From positions 186,001 to 250,000 of the forward strand of contig JBQJBP010000002.1 in NCBI GenBank assembly GCA_052078155.1: 64,000 bases of DNA, given 5' to 3'. Below, one piece after another: positions 54,214-62,524 of this stretch. Position 1 is the stretch's first letter. Each line of letters starts with the position of its first letter. The stretch comes from CAXBMB01 sp052078155. GTDB taxonomy: Bacteria; Pseudomonadota; Alphaproteobacteria; Kiloniellales; DSM-21159. The notes under the pieces are model-generated. The model ran no database searches. It saw nothing but the letters and a program-made list of their open reading frames with translations, and was not told where the DNA came from. The translations under genes and the position numbers were made by a program.

Positions 54214-55449
54214 GTGCGGAACGCTCAACACTCCCCGGTCGGGAACCGCCTTCGCAAGGCACCGGCCGCGTTGTGGTGCCTGCGTCGCCACCTTGAAAGT
54301 CAGCAGACCCGGTCGGGCACCCGCAGCCTGACGGCAATGCCCAGACTGACAGTGGGGCTGGCCCTGGTTCTGACCCTTCTGGCCGTGATGGTTTTCAGCG
54401 GACAGACGGCAGCCCAGAACACGTCGACCTCAGCGCTTGTCGCCAACGCCCAGAACAGTCCAGATCAGGACCTGCTGCTCAACAACGGTGCCGTTGTTCT
54501 GATTTACCATCGCTTTGGCGAGGGGGATCTGCCCAGCACCAACACCACGCTGGAACAGCTTGAAGCCCACATTGAAGAGCTGACGTCCGGTCCTTACACC
54601 GTCCTGTCCCTGAAGGAAATTCTGGCCGCTTTCAAATCCGGCGAACGGCTTCCAGACCGCACCGTGGCCATCACCATTGATGACGCCTACCTCAGTGTCT
54701 ACACCGAAGCCTGGCCACGCCTGAGACGGGCCGGGTTGCCTTTCACGGTCTTTGTGTCCAGCGATCCGGTGGACCGGCAGGGCGCCCGCTACATGACCTG
54801 GGATCACCTGCGTGAACTCAATGCCTCGGACCTGGTGTCTGTGGAGGCTCACTCTGCCAGCCACCCCCACATGGCCGATCTCAGCGAAGAGGAAGCCCGG
54901 GCCGAGTTACAACGCTCCAACGCGCGGCTGGAACGGGAACTGGGTCAGCGGCCGACGCTGTTCAGCTATCCCTATGGTGAATTCTCTCTGGTCACCCGTT
55001 CCCTGGCCATCGAAGCGGGCTATGAGGCCGCTTTTGCCCAGCATTCCGGGGTACTGGCGCGCAACATGGACCTGTTCAGCCTGCCGCGGTTTTCCCTGAA
55101 TGAGCAATATGGCACCCAGGAGCGTTTTCGCCTGATCGTCAACGCCATGCCCCTGCCCCAGGATCAGGTGACCCCGTCTGATACCGCCCTGACCAAAGAA
55201 ACCAATCCACCCATCTATGGCTTCACCGTTGTTGAGGGTGCTGGCCCTGTCAGCCGGTTGAACTGTTTTCTGTCCGCCAATGTGGGCATGTCAGTGGAAC
55301 GGCTGGAACGACGGATTGAAGTGCGCATGGACGCCCCTCTTCCCGCCGGGCGCACCCGGGTAAACTGCACCATGCCCGGGCCTGATGGCCGCTGGCGCTG
55401 GAACGGGCGGCAGTTTTATCTGCTGGGCAGTCCTGACGACCATCACTGA
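54214..55449 (+). CDS. Polysaccharide deacetylase family protein
   Basis: 411 residues from GTG 54214, with GGGAGG at good distance. About 40 polar, basic residues precede a hydrophobic segment (about 44-66), suggesting a signal anchor or a late signal peptide; an ATG at 54337 would give a classic signal peptide but lacks a ribosome site. The NodB-like domain (about 90-300) shows VVLIYHRFG, AITIDDAYLS (D156/D157), and HSASHPHM as the metal histidines, then FSYPYGEFS. It probably deacetylates peptidoglycan or an exopolysaccharide outside the inner membrane. The C-terminal 100 residues are unassigned. Confidence 0.88.
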   Translation: MRNAQHSPVGNRLRKAPAALWCLRRHLESQQTRSGTRSLTAMPRLTVGLALVLTLLAVMVFSGQTAAQNTSTSALVANAQNSPDQDLLLNNGAVVLIYHRFGEGDLPSTNTTLEQLEAHIEELTSGPYTVLSLKEILAAFKSGERLPDRTVAITIDDAYLSVYTEAWPRLRRAGLPFTVFVSSDPVDRQGARYMTWDHLRELNASDLVSVEAHSASHPHMADLSEEEARAELQRSNARLERELGQRPTLFSYPYGEFSLVTRSLAIEAGYEAAFAQHSGVLARNMDLFSLPRFSLNEQYGTQERFRLIVNAMPLPQDQVTPSDTALTKETNPPIYGFTVVEGAGPVSRLNCFLSANVGMSVERLERRIEVRMDAPLPAGRTRVNCTMPGPDGRWRWNGRQFYLLGSPDDHH

Positions 55450-55480
55450 CTTGAGACTGATACAGTATGGAGCACGCACC

Positions 55481-55675
55481 AGAGCATGATCGGTTTGGTT
55501 AGAAGCGCTTCGCGCTTGTAACCAAACTGCGGATCAATCCCTATCCCGCTGAACAGAGTTTCGTGCTTTAAGCGGTATCACGAGGTGATTGCCTTAAAAC
55601 CGGTGGAATGCAGCCTGTTGAAACGCCTTTTGGGCGGTAAGCGGCATCCCCACGGCAACTCACTTAATCCAGCTT
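55481..55675 (+). repeat. Dispersed MITE-like element, compound copy D
   Basis: Head AGAGCATGATCGGTTTGG at 55481. The internal hairpin is near perfect: GGTTTGGTTAGAAGCGC, loop TTC, GCGCTTGTAACCAAAC. Its outer pairs differ from copy A but stay complementary. The first tail ends near 55608 (CTTAAAACCGGTGGAATG); a second, degraded tail (ACTCACTTAATCCAGCTTTC) ends at about 55675. It sits between convergent genes and abuts the stop codon at 55681. Confidence 0.8.
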
Positions 55676-55680
55676 TCAAG

Positions 55681-56772
55681 TCAGCCGTCGCCACCGATCA
55701 GATAGGCGGTGGAGGCGCTCTGGGCCACCAGGCCGCTTTCCAGCACGGCCTCTTCCAGCTCAGCCAGATTGTTGCTGCGCATCAGGCTTTTCAGCTTGCT
55801 GGGATAATCCTTGGCTTCGGCGTAGAGAGTCAGCGCGCTGGCCAGGTTGTACCCGGCAGGCTGGCTGCCCTGGTCCCGCCAGGCTGCCCGGCGGTCCCGC
55901 AGCTCACTGTAGGCCGGGTGGGTATTGAGGTTGTGCATGTAAGCCCGCACGGACTCCATCAGGTCGTCAAAAGACTGAACCTTCACATGGGCGGCCTTTT
56001 CCGGAACGATCCCCTCGGCGTCCTTCTTCCACACCCGCTGGCCAAAGAGCGCGTTGCCTTGCTGGGCAAACCGGGAGGTGCCCCAGCCGCTTTCGACAAT
56101 ACCCTGCGCCAGAGCCAGGCTGACAGGAATGCTGTCGACACGCAGCCTCAGCTGCTGCAAATCACCATGATCGGTCCCATAGTAATCCGCCAGCGCATCG
56201 AGCCAGCCACGATCCTCGATTGAAAGGTCTGTACCGGACAGCAGGCGGGCCTGCAGAACATCCAGCTGGCTGCGGCGGCTTTCAATTTCTTCATTTGCCA
56301 GCAACACAAGCGGCAGAAGCGTGCGCAAGAAAGCCTTCTTGCGGTCTTCCACTTGTCCCACTTCGGCCAGATCCCTCGGCAAGCCGGTCACGTATAGGCG
56401 TGGCACAGCGCTGTCGCCTTCACGAACCTCCGGCAGGTAAAAGTTCACCGCCTCGAAGTAGGCGTTCAGGTCTTCAACCGTATCATGCTCAACAATTGCG
56501 GCCAGCTGAGCCGGTTCCTGCACCGGCTCTTCTGTCAGGTTGAGAGAATGTTCGATTGCCGTGGTCGAGGTCAGGACCAGGCGGCCCTGTGTCAAAGCCG
56601 GAACGGCAGCAGTCATCTGCGCCTCTTCCCGCTCTTGAGCTGCGTCCTTCAGGGATACCCGCAGCAAATCGACAGCGGCAACCACCCCTGCAGCGACCAA
56701 AGCAGTCGCAACAAGCAGCCCGGCAACCTTACGGCGCGGCTTATCCTGTTGTGTATTGCTCTTTTCTACCAA
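55681..56772 (-). CDS. Glucosaminidase-domain (Bax-like) membrane protein
   Basis: About 363 residues if the TTG at 56772 (VEKSNTQQDKPRRK) is the start; an in-frame ATG at 56859 and a GTG at 56901 are alternatives. A short basic N-terminus is followed by one membrane helix (about 14-32) and a periplasmic part. The glucosaminidase domain (about 215-340) contains LALAQGIVESGWGTSRFAQQ then GNALFGQRVW, with the catalytic glutamate in VESGWG. It is expected to cleave GlcNAc linkages in peptidoglycan. It is convergent with the polysaccharide deacetylase gene, a possible functional pair. The stop codon touches repeat copy D. Confidence 0.88.
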   Translation of the reverse strand: MVEKSNTQQDKPRRKVAGLLVATALVAAGVVAAVDLLRVSLKDAAQEREEAQMTAAVPALTQGRLVLTSTTAIEHSLNLTEEPVQEPAQLAAIVEHDTVEDLNAYFEAVNFYLPEVREGDSAVPRLYVTGLPRDLAEVGQVEDRKKAFLRTLLPLVLLANEEIESRRSQLDVLQARLLSGTDLSIEDRGWLDALADYYGTDHGDLQQLRLRVDSIPVSLALAQGIVESGWGTSRFAQQGNALFGQRVWKKDAEGIVPEKAAHVKVQSFDDLMESVRAYMHNLNTHPAYSELRDRRAAWRDQGSQPAGYNLASALTLYAEAKDYPSKLKSLMRSNNLAELEEAVLESGLVAQSASTAYLIGGDG

Positions 56773-57152
56773 GGTTCCGGATCCACTCTTTTCTGTTTCT
56801 TTTGTACCAAATTTTACCAAAAGACAGTAGCCCGATTGCGACCGACTGTTGGTCAGCATCAGGACACAAGATCTTCTGATAGAAACCGTCACTGTCTGCA
56901 CGGGTCAGGCGCATCATCGTCAACAGCCCCGCCACCGGCCTCTAGGGCTGTGGAACTGGGCTTTACTGACCCCTCAGCAAATCTGGGCAGCGCGCAGTCT
57001 CATCCGACCGCCAGTCCGCCGCCCTTCTCACTCACATGCTCTAACATGTTGACCAGGATCATCATCTGCTCCCTATGGGGCAAGAAGATGACCCGTTAAG
57101 TCACACTCTGCCTTACTGTCCGTTGGATCAGATTAAAGCAGAGCGTCTCACT
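56773..57152. other. Intergenic region nfuA to glucosaminidase gene, 380 bp
   Basis: Includes the uncertain 5' end of the glucosaminidase gene. No other gene or recognisable element is seen. Confidence 0.4.
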
Positions 57153-57707
57153 TTAGTTTACGGCGCGGACTTCCACCACTTCCGGGATGTAGTGCCGCAG
57201 CATGTTTTCGATACCCATCTTCAGGGTCGCAGTTGAAGAGGGACAACCTGCGCAGGCCCCCTGCATCCGCAGATAAACGACACCGCGCTCAAACCCGTGG
57301 AAAACGATATCACCGCCATCCTGGGCCACTGCCGGGCGCACGCGGGTATCCAGCAGCTCTTTGATGGTGGAGACGACTTCAGTGTCTTCCCCGTCTTCAC
57401 TGTGACCGGTACCGCTGTCCCCTTCGGCCATCACAGGCCGTCCGGCAACAAAGTGCTCCATAATAACACCCAGCACTGCCGGTTTCAGCAGATACCATTC
57501 CTGATCGCTGTCTTTACTGACAGAAATGAAATCAGAGCCCAGAAATACGCCGGTAACACCGTCGACTTCAAAGAGACGCTGTGCCAGGGGAGACCGGGCT
57601 GAGTCCTCAGCCGCCGCGAAAGACGCGGTTCCCTGAGTCATGACTTCACGGCCCGGAAGAAACTTCAGGGTCGCAGGATTGGGTGTTTGTTCGGTCTGGA
57701 TAAACAT
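57153..57707 (-). CDS. nfuA: Iron-sulfur cluster scaffold/carrier, Nfu type
   Basis: 184 residues from ATG 57707 (MFIQTEQTPNPATLKFLPG), the standard start of the family; longer in-frame starts are rejected. The N-terminal Nfu domain (about 1-90) is followed by a NifU C-terminal domain (about 105-180) with the CAGCPSS motif that binds the [4Fe-4S] cluster as a dimer. It delivers clusters to client enzymes, such as MiaB, also encoded here. It precedes the tsaB region in the usual alphaproteobacterial order. Confidence 0.95.
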   Translation of the reverse strand: MFIQTEQTPNPATLKFLPGREVMTQGTASFAAAEDSARSPLAQRLFEVDGVTGVFLGSDFISVSKDSDQEWYLLKPAVLGVIMEHFVAGRPVMAEGDSGTGHSEDGEDTEVVSTIKELLDTRVRPAVAQDGGDIVFHGFERGVVYLRMQGACAGCPSSTATLKMGIENMLRHYIPEVVEVRAVN

Positions 57708-57998
57708 GCCGTACCGGAGCCAGTTAAAAGTTATGCTGAAAATGGGGCAAAGGCTGTCAGGGTTCAACCCCGCATCCTGCATGTGTTCATTGCAAGCAAT
57801 GGGATACTGCTTTTGTTCCTCGAAAAACGATTTAGTTTCAATCTATTAATGCAGACTGAACAGCCCGGAACCTGATTCCAAAAGACTCGCCACAAGAGTC
57901 GTGCCCGAAAGCAGCACAATCACAGACAGAAAACCCTTACAGCCAGAGCCTGAAATCAGGAGAGCCGGTGACCGGTAAACGGAGAATTTCGGTGCCTG

Positions 57999-58499
57999 TC
58001 AGGAAAGCGCATCCACGTCGTCGTCGGTCAGATTGCCGGGAACAATGGTGACTGGAATGTGCAAACGCCCCACATCCTTGCCGGTCAGAGCTGCCACCAG
58101 GGGACCAGGGCCACCCTTTTCCGTCGAAGCGCCCAGCACCAGGATGGAGACCTGAGGTTCTTCGTCAATCAGCTGGAACAGCTCGTCCTTACAGTTGCCT
58201 TCCCGCAGAAACAGGATGGGCAGGCTGCCAACTTCCTTGGTGACCTTTGCGGCAACCCGCTGCAGCAGGGCCTCGGCTTCATTGCGGGCCTCCTCACGCA
58301 TCAGATCACCAACGGTCAGCCAGTTCTGATAGTCCGAGGGTTCGATCACATGCAGCAGAGCCACGTGCCCCTTGGTATGACGTGCCCGGCGGCAGGCAAA
58401 GCGCAATGCCACCGTCATTTCATGGGTGTCGTCCACCACCACCAGGAAAACGCGTCTTTCGGTCGGGTTCACCGTCTGGCTGTCACTTGAGTCGCTCAT
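57999..58499 (-). CDS. Universal stress protein family (UspA-like)
   Basis: 166 residues from ATG 58499 (MSDSSDSQTVNPTERR). An alpha/beta Usp fold: VFLVVVDDTHEMTVALRFAC (strand 1 with the nucleotide-site Asp), HVALLHVIEPSD, and the C-terminal SILVLGASTEKGGPGPLV then IPVTIVPG. The ATP-binding GxxG-9x-G(S/T) motif is partly kept (GASTEKGG). A longer frame to 58769 runs into repeat copy G and is rejected. Usually close to nfuA and trpS in relatives. Confidence 0.93.
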   Translation of the reverse strand: MSDSSDSQTVNPTERRVFLVVVDDTHEMTVALRFACRRARHTKGHVALLHVIEPSDYQNWLTVGDLMREEARNEAEALLQRVAAKVTKEVGSLPILFLREGNCKDELFQLIDEEPQVSILVLGASTEKGGPGPLVAALTGKDVGRLHIPVTIVPGNLTDDDVDALS

Positions 58500-58859
58500 A
58501 AAGCCTCTGAACACTGTTTCCGTTTGCGCCGGGACCTGACGGCCAGAGCATGAACGGTTTAGCGAGAGTCGCGTTGCGCCTGCTGCTGAACCAATCTGAC
58601 TCCGGGCCTGTCCGTCAACATCTGTGCCCCTGTAACTTTGGACCCCTGTTTCCTTGGCGACGAGGGACCGGCGCTGCAGAAACGGGACCACAAAACACCC
58701 CTGCAATGCAAGCGGGCCTTTTGTCGTCACCCGGTCCCGCCCCGATAAACAGCTGACCCCTGCACCCAATCAGGGGCCTCTCTCAACAGACAAGTAACAG
58801 GGTTTCTTGCTCAACCCTGACCCAGGAGAAGGATCTGGATCAGGAAGCCCATTGCGGGA
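58500..58859. other. Intergenic region with repeat copy G, 360 bp
   Basis: Holds a short dispersed-element copy (58544-58602). No gene is seen. Confidence 0.5.
58544..58602 (+). repeat. Dispersed element, short copy G (two termini, internal deletion)
   Basis: Only 59 bp: head AGAGCATGAACGGTTTAGCG and tail AACCAATCTGACTCC flank 24 bp of spacer. The middle of the full-length element is missing. A minimal form bounded by both terminal repeats is what one expects of a MITE-like deletion derivative. Confidence 0.65.
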
Positions 58860-59654
58860 CTAGTTTTTCTGGAAGATCACATGTCCCAGCCAACCGGCAA
58901 AAAGAGCCAGGACGATCGCCACCACGCCGTAAAGGGCAGCATAGCGGTTGGCCACCGTGTGGATGTCTGCTTCCAGGCCGACCTTGCTGACAAAAAGCGG
59001 CGAGGCCTGAGCGGACACAACCTTTCCATCGCGCAGCAGATAGGTCACCACCTGATAAAGGCCGATGGGCACATTGGGCGGCAGATGCAGGGTGGTGCGG
59101 AAAAGGGTGTTCCCGATGAAGGTGACGCGGTTGCTCTGACTGCCATAAAGCCCGTCACGCTGCTTGTTGCGGATCAGGCCATCCCGCCACTCCCGCGCCA
59201 GATTGGGCGACGCCATGGCCGGGGGCAGATCCAGCCGCAGGTTTTCGACCCCCATTTCATGACTCCTGAGGGTGCGCTCATCGGTAATCTCTGCCAGATC
59301 CCGGTTGCTGGAGACCGAATAATAGCTGGGGACCTGCCCAAAGGTCATGCTGGCTGTGTTCATCCAGACCCCGGCCACCTGGGACTTACGGTAGACCTTG
59401 GCCGTTTCTTCTGGCCCCTGCACCGTCACCACCACATCGCCGGGACCATCCACAGCCCCGAACAACAGGACTTCTGCCCCGTCAAAACCGGTGGTGATGG
59501 CCACCAGGGGATTGGAGAGGTCGGCGATCAAAGACACAGCTTTCACCGGGAAGACAAAGAAGAAGGCCAGCACCAGCGTGAAAAACCAGCTGCGCCAGTT
59601 GCTTCTGGTTGGGCTTTTGATCTTCGTGGCAGGAAGAGACAAGCTGCTCATCAC
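58860..59654 (-). CDS. TIGR02186 family transmembrane protein
   Basis: 264 residues. An N-terminal signal or anchor helix (about 24-40) is followed by a periplasmic beta-rich domain (ADLSNPLVAITTGFDGAEVL, LFGAVDGPGDVVVTVQGP) and a C-terminal helix (about 240-258). It matches the alphaproteobacterial TIGR02186 family of unknown function. Its start overlaps the TauE/SafE stop by ATGA, and this pairing is common in the group, so a role in sulfur-compound export or sensing is likely but unproven. Confidence 0.88.
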   Translation of the reverse strand: MMSSLSLPATKIKSPTRSNWRSWFFTLVLAFFFVFPVKAVSLIADLSNPLVAITTGFDGAEVLLFGAVDGPGDVVVTVQGPEETAKVYRKSQVAGVWMNTASMTFGQVPSYYSVSSNRDLAEITDERTLRSHEMGVENLRLDLPPAMASPNLAREWRDGLIRNKQRDGLYGSQSNRVTFIGNTLFRTTLHLPPNVPIGLYQVVTYLLRDGKVVSAQASPLFVSKVGLEADIHTVANRYAALYGVVAIVLALFAGWLGHVIFQKN

Positions 59655-60559
59655 TTGCCCTCCAGCGAATAGATGTCTTCCGGGGTGATCACCATGTCAA
59701 ACAGCAGTTTGACAGCCACCCCCAGGATCAGAAGGCCCAGCAAAACCCGCATGACATCACCGGGCAAACGGGCGCCCAGTCGCCCGCCGAACTGTGCCCC
59801 CACCACACCCCCGACCACCAAAAGCAGGGCCAGCACCAGATCCACGGTCTGATTCTGACTGGCCTGCAGGAAGGTGACATTGGCGGACACGAAGATGATC
59901 TGGAACAAAGAGGTGCCCACCACCACAGCCGTGGGCATGCCCAGGACATAGATCATCAAAGGCACCAGCAGAAAGCCCCCGCCCACCCCCATGATGGCGC
60001 TGAGCAAGCCGACCAGGAATCCCATACCCGCCGGCAACAAAGCAGAGATGTAGAGCCGGGACTTCCGAAAGCGGGTTTTCAAAGGCAGGCCATGGGCCCA
60101 GTTGTGCACATGGGCTTTGCGCGGCCCTGTCTTGCGCCGCCGTCGCAAGAGGCTGCGGCTGCCTTCCAGGATCAGCAGGAAGGACACGGTTCCGAGCAAA
60201 ATCACGTAACAGAAGTTAATGACCAGATCGATCTGGCCCAGTCCGCGCAGGAAGGAAAAGAGCGCGACCCCCAGCGTGGACCCGATAAAGCCGCCAACCA
60301 GCAACACCGTGCCCATCTTGACGTCCACGTTGCCCCGCTTCCACTGGGCCAGGACACCGGATACGGAAGACGCCACCACATGATTGGACTGGGTGGCCAC
60401 GGCAATGGCTGGCGGAATGCCGATAAAAATCAGCAACGGCGTCATCAAAAAGCCGCCCCCGACACCAAAAAGGCCGGACAGAAATCCGATCAGACCGCCC
60501 AGTCCCAGCAACAGGAAAACGTCGACGGACATTTCAGCTATGGGCAGGTAAATCTGCAT
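59651..60559 (-). CDS. TauE/SafE family membrane transporter
   Basis: 302 residues with about eight membrane helices in two pseudo-repeats: GLIGFLSGLFGVGGGFLMTP near the N-terminus and GLLSAIMGVGGGFLLVPLM in the second half. The family carries sulfonates, sulfite, thiosulfate or other anions out of the cell. The start may be at ATG 60559 or at 60532 (MSVDVFLLLG). It is co-transcribed with the TIGR02186 gene. The substrate is not readable. Confidence 0.92.
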   Translation of the reverse strand: MQIYLPIAEMSVDVFLLLGLGGLIGFLSGLFGVGGGFLMTPLLIFIGIPPAIAVATQSNHVVASSVSGVLAQWKRGNVDVKMGTVLLVGGFIGSTLGVALFSFLRGLGQIDLVINFCYVILLGTVSFLLILEGSRSLLRRRRKTGPRKAHVHNWAHGLPLKTRFRKSRLYISALLPAGMGFLVGLLSAIMGVGGGFLLVPLMIYVLGMPTAVVVGTSLFQIIFVSANVTFLQASQNQTVDLVLALLLVVGGVVGAQFGGRLGARLPGDVMRVLLGLLILGVAVKLLFDMVITPEDIYSLEGK

Positions 60560-61324
60560 GCCGCTATTGCGCCCCCTGAAGAGGGGTTCCGGCCCAAGCG
60601 GTCCCGGAGGTCCGGAGGCTGGCGCAGAAACATGACATCCGTCTCACGGCTTCAGACAAAAAGACCGTCCTGTCGATCCGGGAAACTGCCGGGAAAGGCG
60701 AAATTCGGGCGCAAAAAAAGCCCCCCAACGGGAGCCGGTCCTGGATCGTTGACGTGACAGGTAGGCTTGATTGACCGGTTTTTTGCGTTGCGTTCAACAG
60801 ATCCAGGCACAGCAAGGCCAGGGAAATGCCTTCTTCCCGGTCATTCTTGCTGCCACACATACTGTTGTATCCGATCTCTTCCAGACGCTGGGGCCCACAC
60901 GCCAGATCTTTGTCTTTCCGACGCCCCCGACAAACAGGAGCCGCAGGAAATCAAAAGTCACAAGCCGGGCACTGACTACCCATAATACCAATTCCGAAGG
61001 AAACAAACCTTCCTGCTTTCTTGTTTCCGAAAGTCCAGAAAGTCCCCGGAATCGACAGGGAAGGGACGGCGCAGCGCCCCCGCCCGGTAGCACAAGCAGC
61101 CTAACCCGATTTTCCCAACGGAGCCAAGTGGATAAGCCGGGATTTGTCAGGTCATGTGGAAAAAAACCAGACGATTGTCGTTACAACAACAAAGGGGACA
61201 TCAGCCAACCAGGTGCGGCGGTCAACACTGCCGCCTGCCTCCCCGGTTCCTGACGTCCCCTTTTAAGGTCTCTCACACAAAGTCTCCGCCCCACGACGGA
61301 AACCCGGTCAGGTTCTGCCTCTGA
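60560..61324. other. Intergenic region trpS to TauE/SafE, 765 bp
   Basis: The longest gene-free stretch apart from the acs leader. A plus-strand frame of about 160 codons at 60771-61253 has Ser/Pro/Arg-rich composition and no motif, and I do not call it. No repeat copy, tRNA or known RNA is seen. Confidence 0.45.
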
Positions 61325-62356
61325 TTAAGAGCGCAGGAAACCGACCTTGTCATAGACTTCCTGCAGGATCGGGGCCGCAATGGCATTGGCCTTTTCAGAG
61401 CCTTCCTTCAACACCCCGTCCACATAGCTGGTGTCGTCCAGCATGCGGCGCATCTCATCGCCCATGGGGCCCAGCTTGGCTGCGGCCAGTTCTGCCAGAC
61501 GGGGCTTGAAAGCCCCGAAACCCTGACCTTCAAACTCAGCCAGAACCTCTGCCAGCGACTGACCGGACAGAGCGCCATAGATGCCCGTCAGGTTGAAGCA
61601 CTCAGGCCGTTCCTTACGCAACTCATCGGGCAGGTTGCCATCATCGTCCAGAACGTCAGGTCCGGGCAGGACTTCCATATCCGACTTGGCCTTCTTGATC
61701 TTCTTGGCGATGGTGTCTGCATCATCGGTCATGACAATGCGGCTCATATCCGAAGGATCGGATTTGCTCATCTTCTTGCTGCCATCACGCAGAGACATAA
61801 CCCGGGTGGCAGACCCTAGGATCAGGGGTTCGATGATCGGGAAGAAATCGTCGCACTTGAAGTCAAAATTGAACTTCTGGGCAATATCGCGGGTCAGTTC
61901 CAGGTGCTGTTTCTGATCTTCACCCACCGGTACGTGGGTGGCTTTGTAAGCCAGAATGTCAGCCGCCATCAGGTTGGGATAGACATAGAGGCCCGCAGAG
62001 GCCTTTTCGCGGTTTTTCCCGGCTTTGTCCTTGAACTGGGTCATGCGGTTCAGCCAGCCCAGACGTGCCACACAGTTGAACACCCAGGCCAGTTCCGCAT
62101 GCGCGGGCACCTGCGACTGGTTGAAGATGATGGACTTCTTCGGGTCCACCCCGGCTGCCAGATAGGCTGCCGCCACTTCGCGGGTGTTGCGGGTCAGCTC
62201 CACAGGATCCTGCCAGAGGGTGATGGCATGCAGATCCACCACGCAGTAGATGCACTCTGAATCGTCCTGCAGACCAACGAAATTGCGGATGGCGCCCAGG
62301 TAGTTGCCCAGGTGGAGGTTGCCAGTGGGCTGAACGCCCGAAAAAACACGCTTCAT
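61325..62356 (-). CDS. trpS: Tryptophanyl-tRNA synthetase
   Basis: Charges tRNA-Trp. 343 residues, normal for the bacterial enzyme. Class I signatures: SGVQPTGNLHLGNYLGA (HIGH-type, 6-22) and KKMSKSDPSD (KMSKS at 195-199). The substrate-binding VDLHAIT and NQSQVPAHAELAW blocks are present. It lies 168 bp downstream of murJ on the same strand, a pairing common in alphaproteobacteria. Confidence 0.97.
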   Translation of the reverse strand: MKRVFSGVQPTGNLHLGNYLGAIRNFVGLQDDSECIYCVVDLHAITLWQDPVELTRNTREVAAAYLAAGVDPKKSIIFNQSQVPAHAELAWVFNCVARLGWLNRMTQFKDKAGKNREKASAGLYVYPNLMAADILAYKATHVPVGEDQKQHLELTRDIAQKFNFDFKCDDFFPIIEPLILGSATRVMSLRDGSKKMSKSDPSDMSRIVMTDDADTIAKKIKKAKSDMEVLPGPDVLDDDGNLPDELRKERPECFNLTGIYGALSGQSLAEVLAEFEGQGFGAFKPRLAELAAAKLGPMGDEMRRMLDDTSYVDGVLKEGSEKANAIAAPILQEVYDKVGFLRS

Positions 62357-62524
62357 GATGACTCAAATCGTCCCAGAAAGAGAAAACCGTGGGGTTGGAA
62401 GCCACAGCCAGAAAAAGTGACCGTCCGGCCAGCCAGCTGGCCGCGCGATCCTGCGCCGGGTTATGGCCCTCTGACCTTCAGGGGTCAAGCAGAGGTCGGC
62501 AGAAAGCTGATTTTAGTCCGAATT

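Noticed and set aside
57030..57060. Possible further copy of the dispersed repeat (ACATGCTCTAACATG)
   Set aside because: Only about ten bases match the head and no tail or hairpin follows; chance similarity is likely.
60771..61253. Possible 160-residue gene in the trpS-TauE/SafE gap
   Set aside because: Ser/Pro/Arg-rich, no recognisable motif or ribosome site; not supported.
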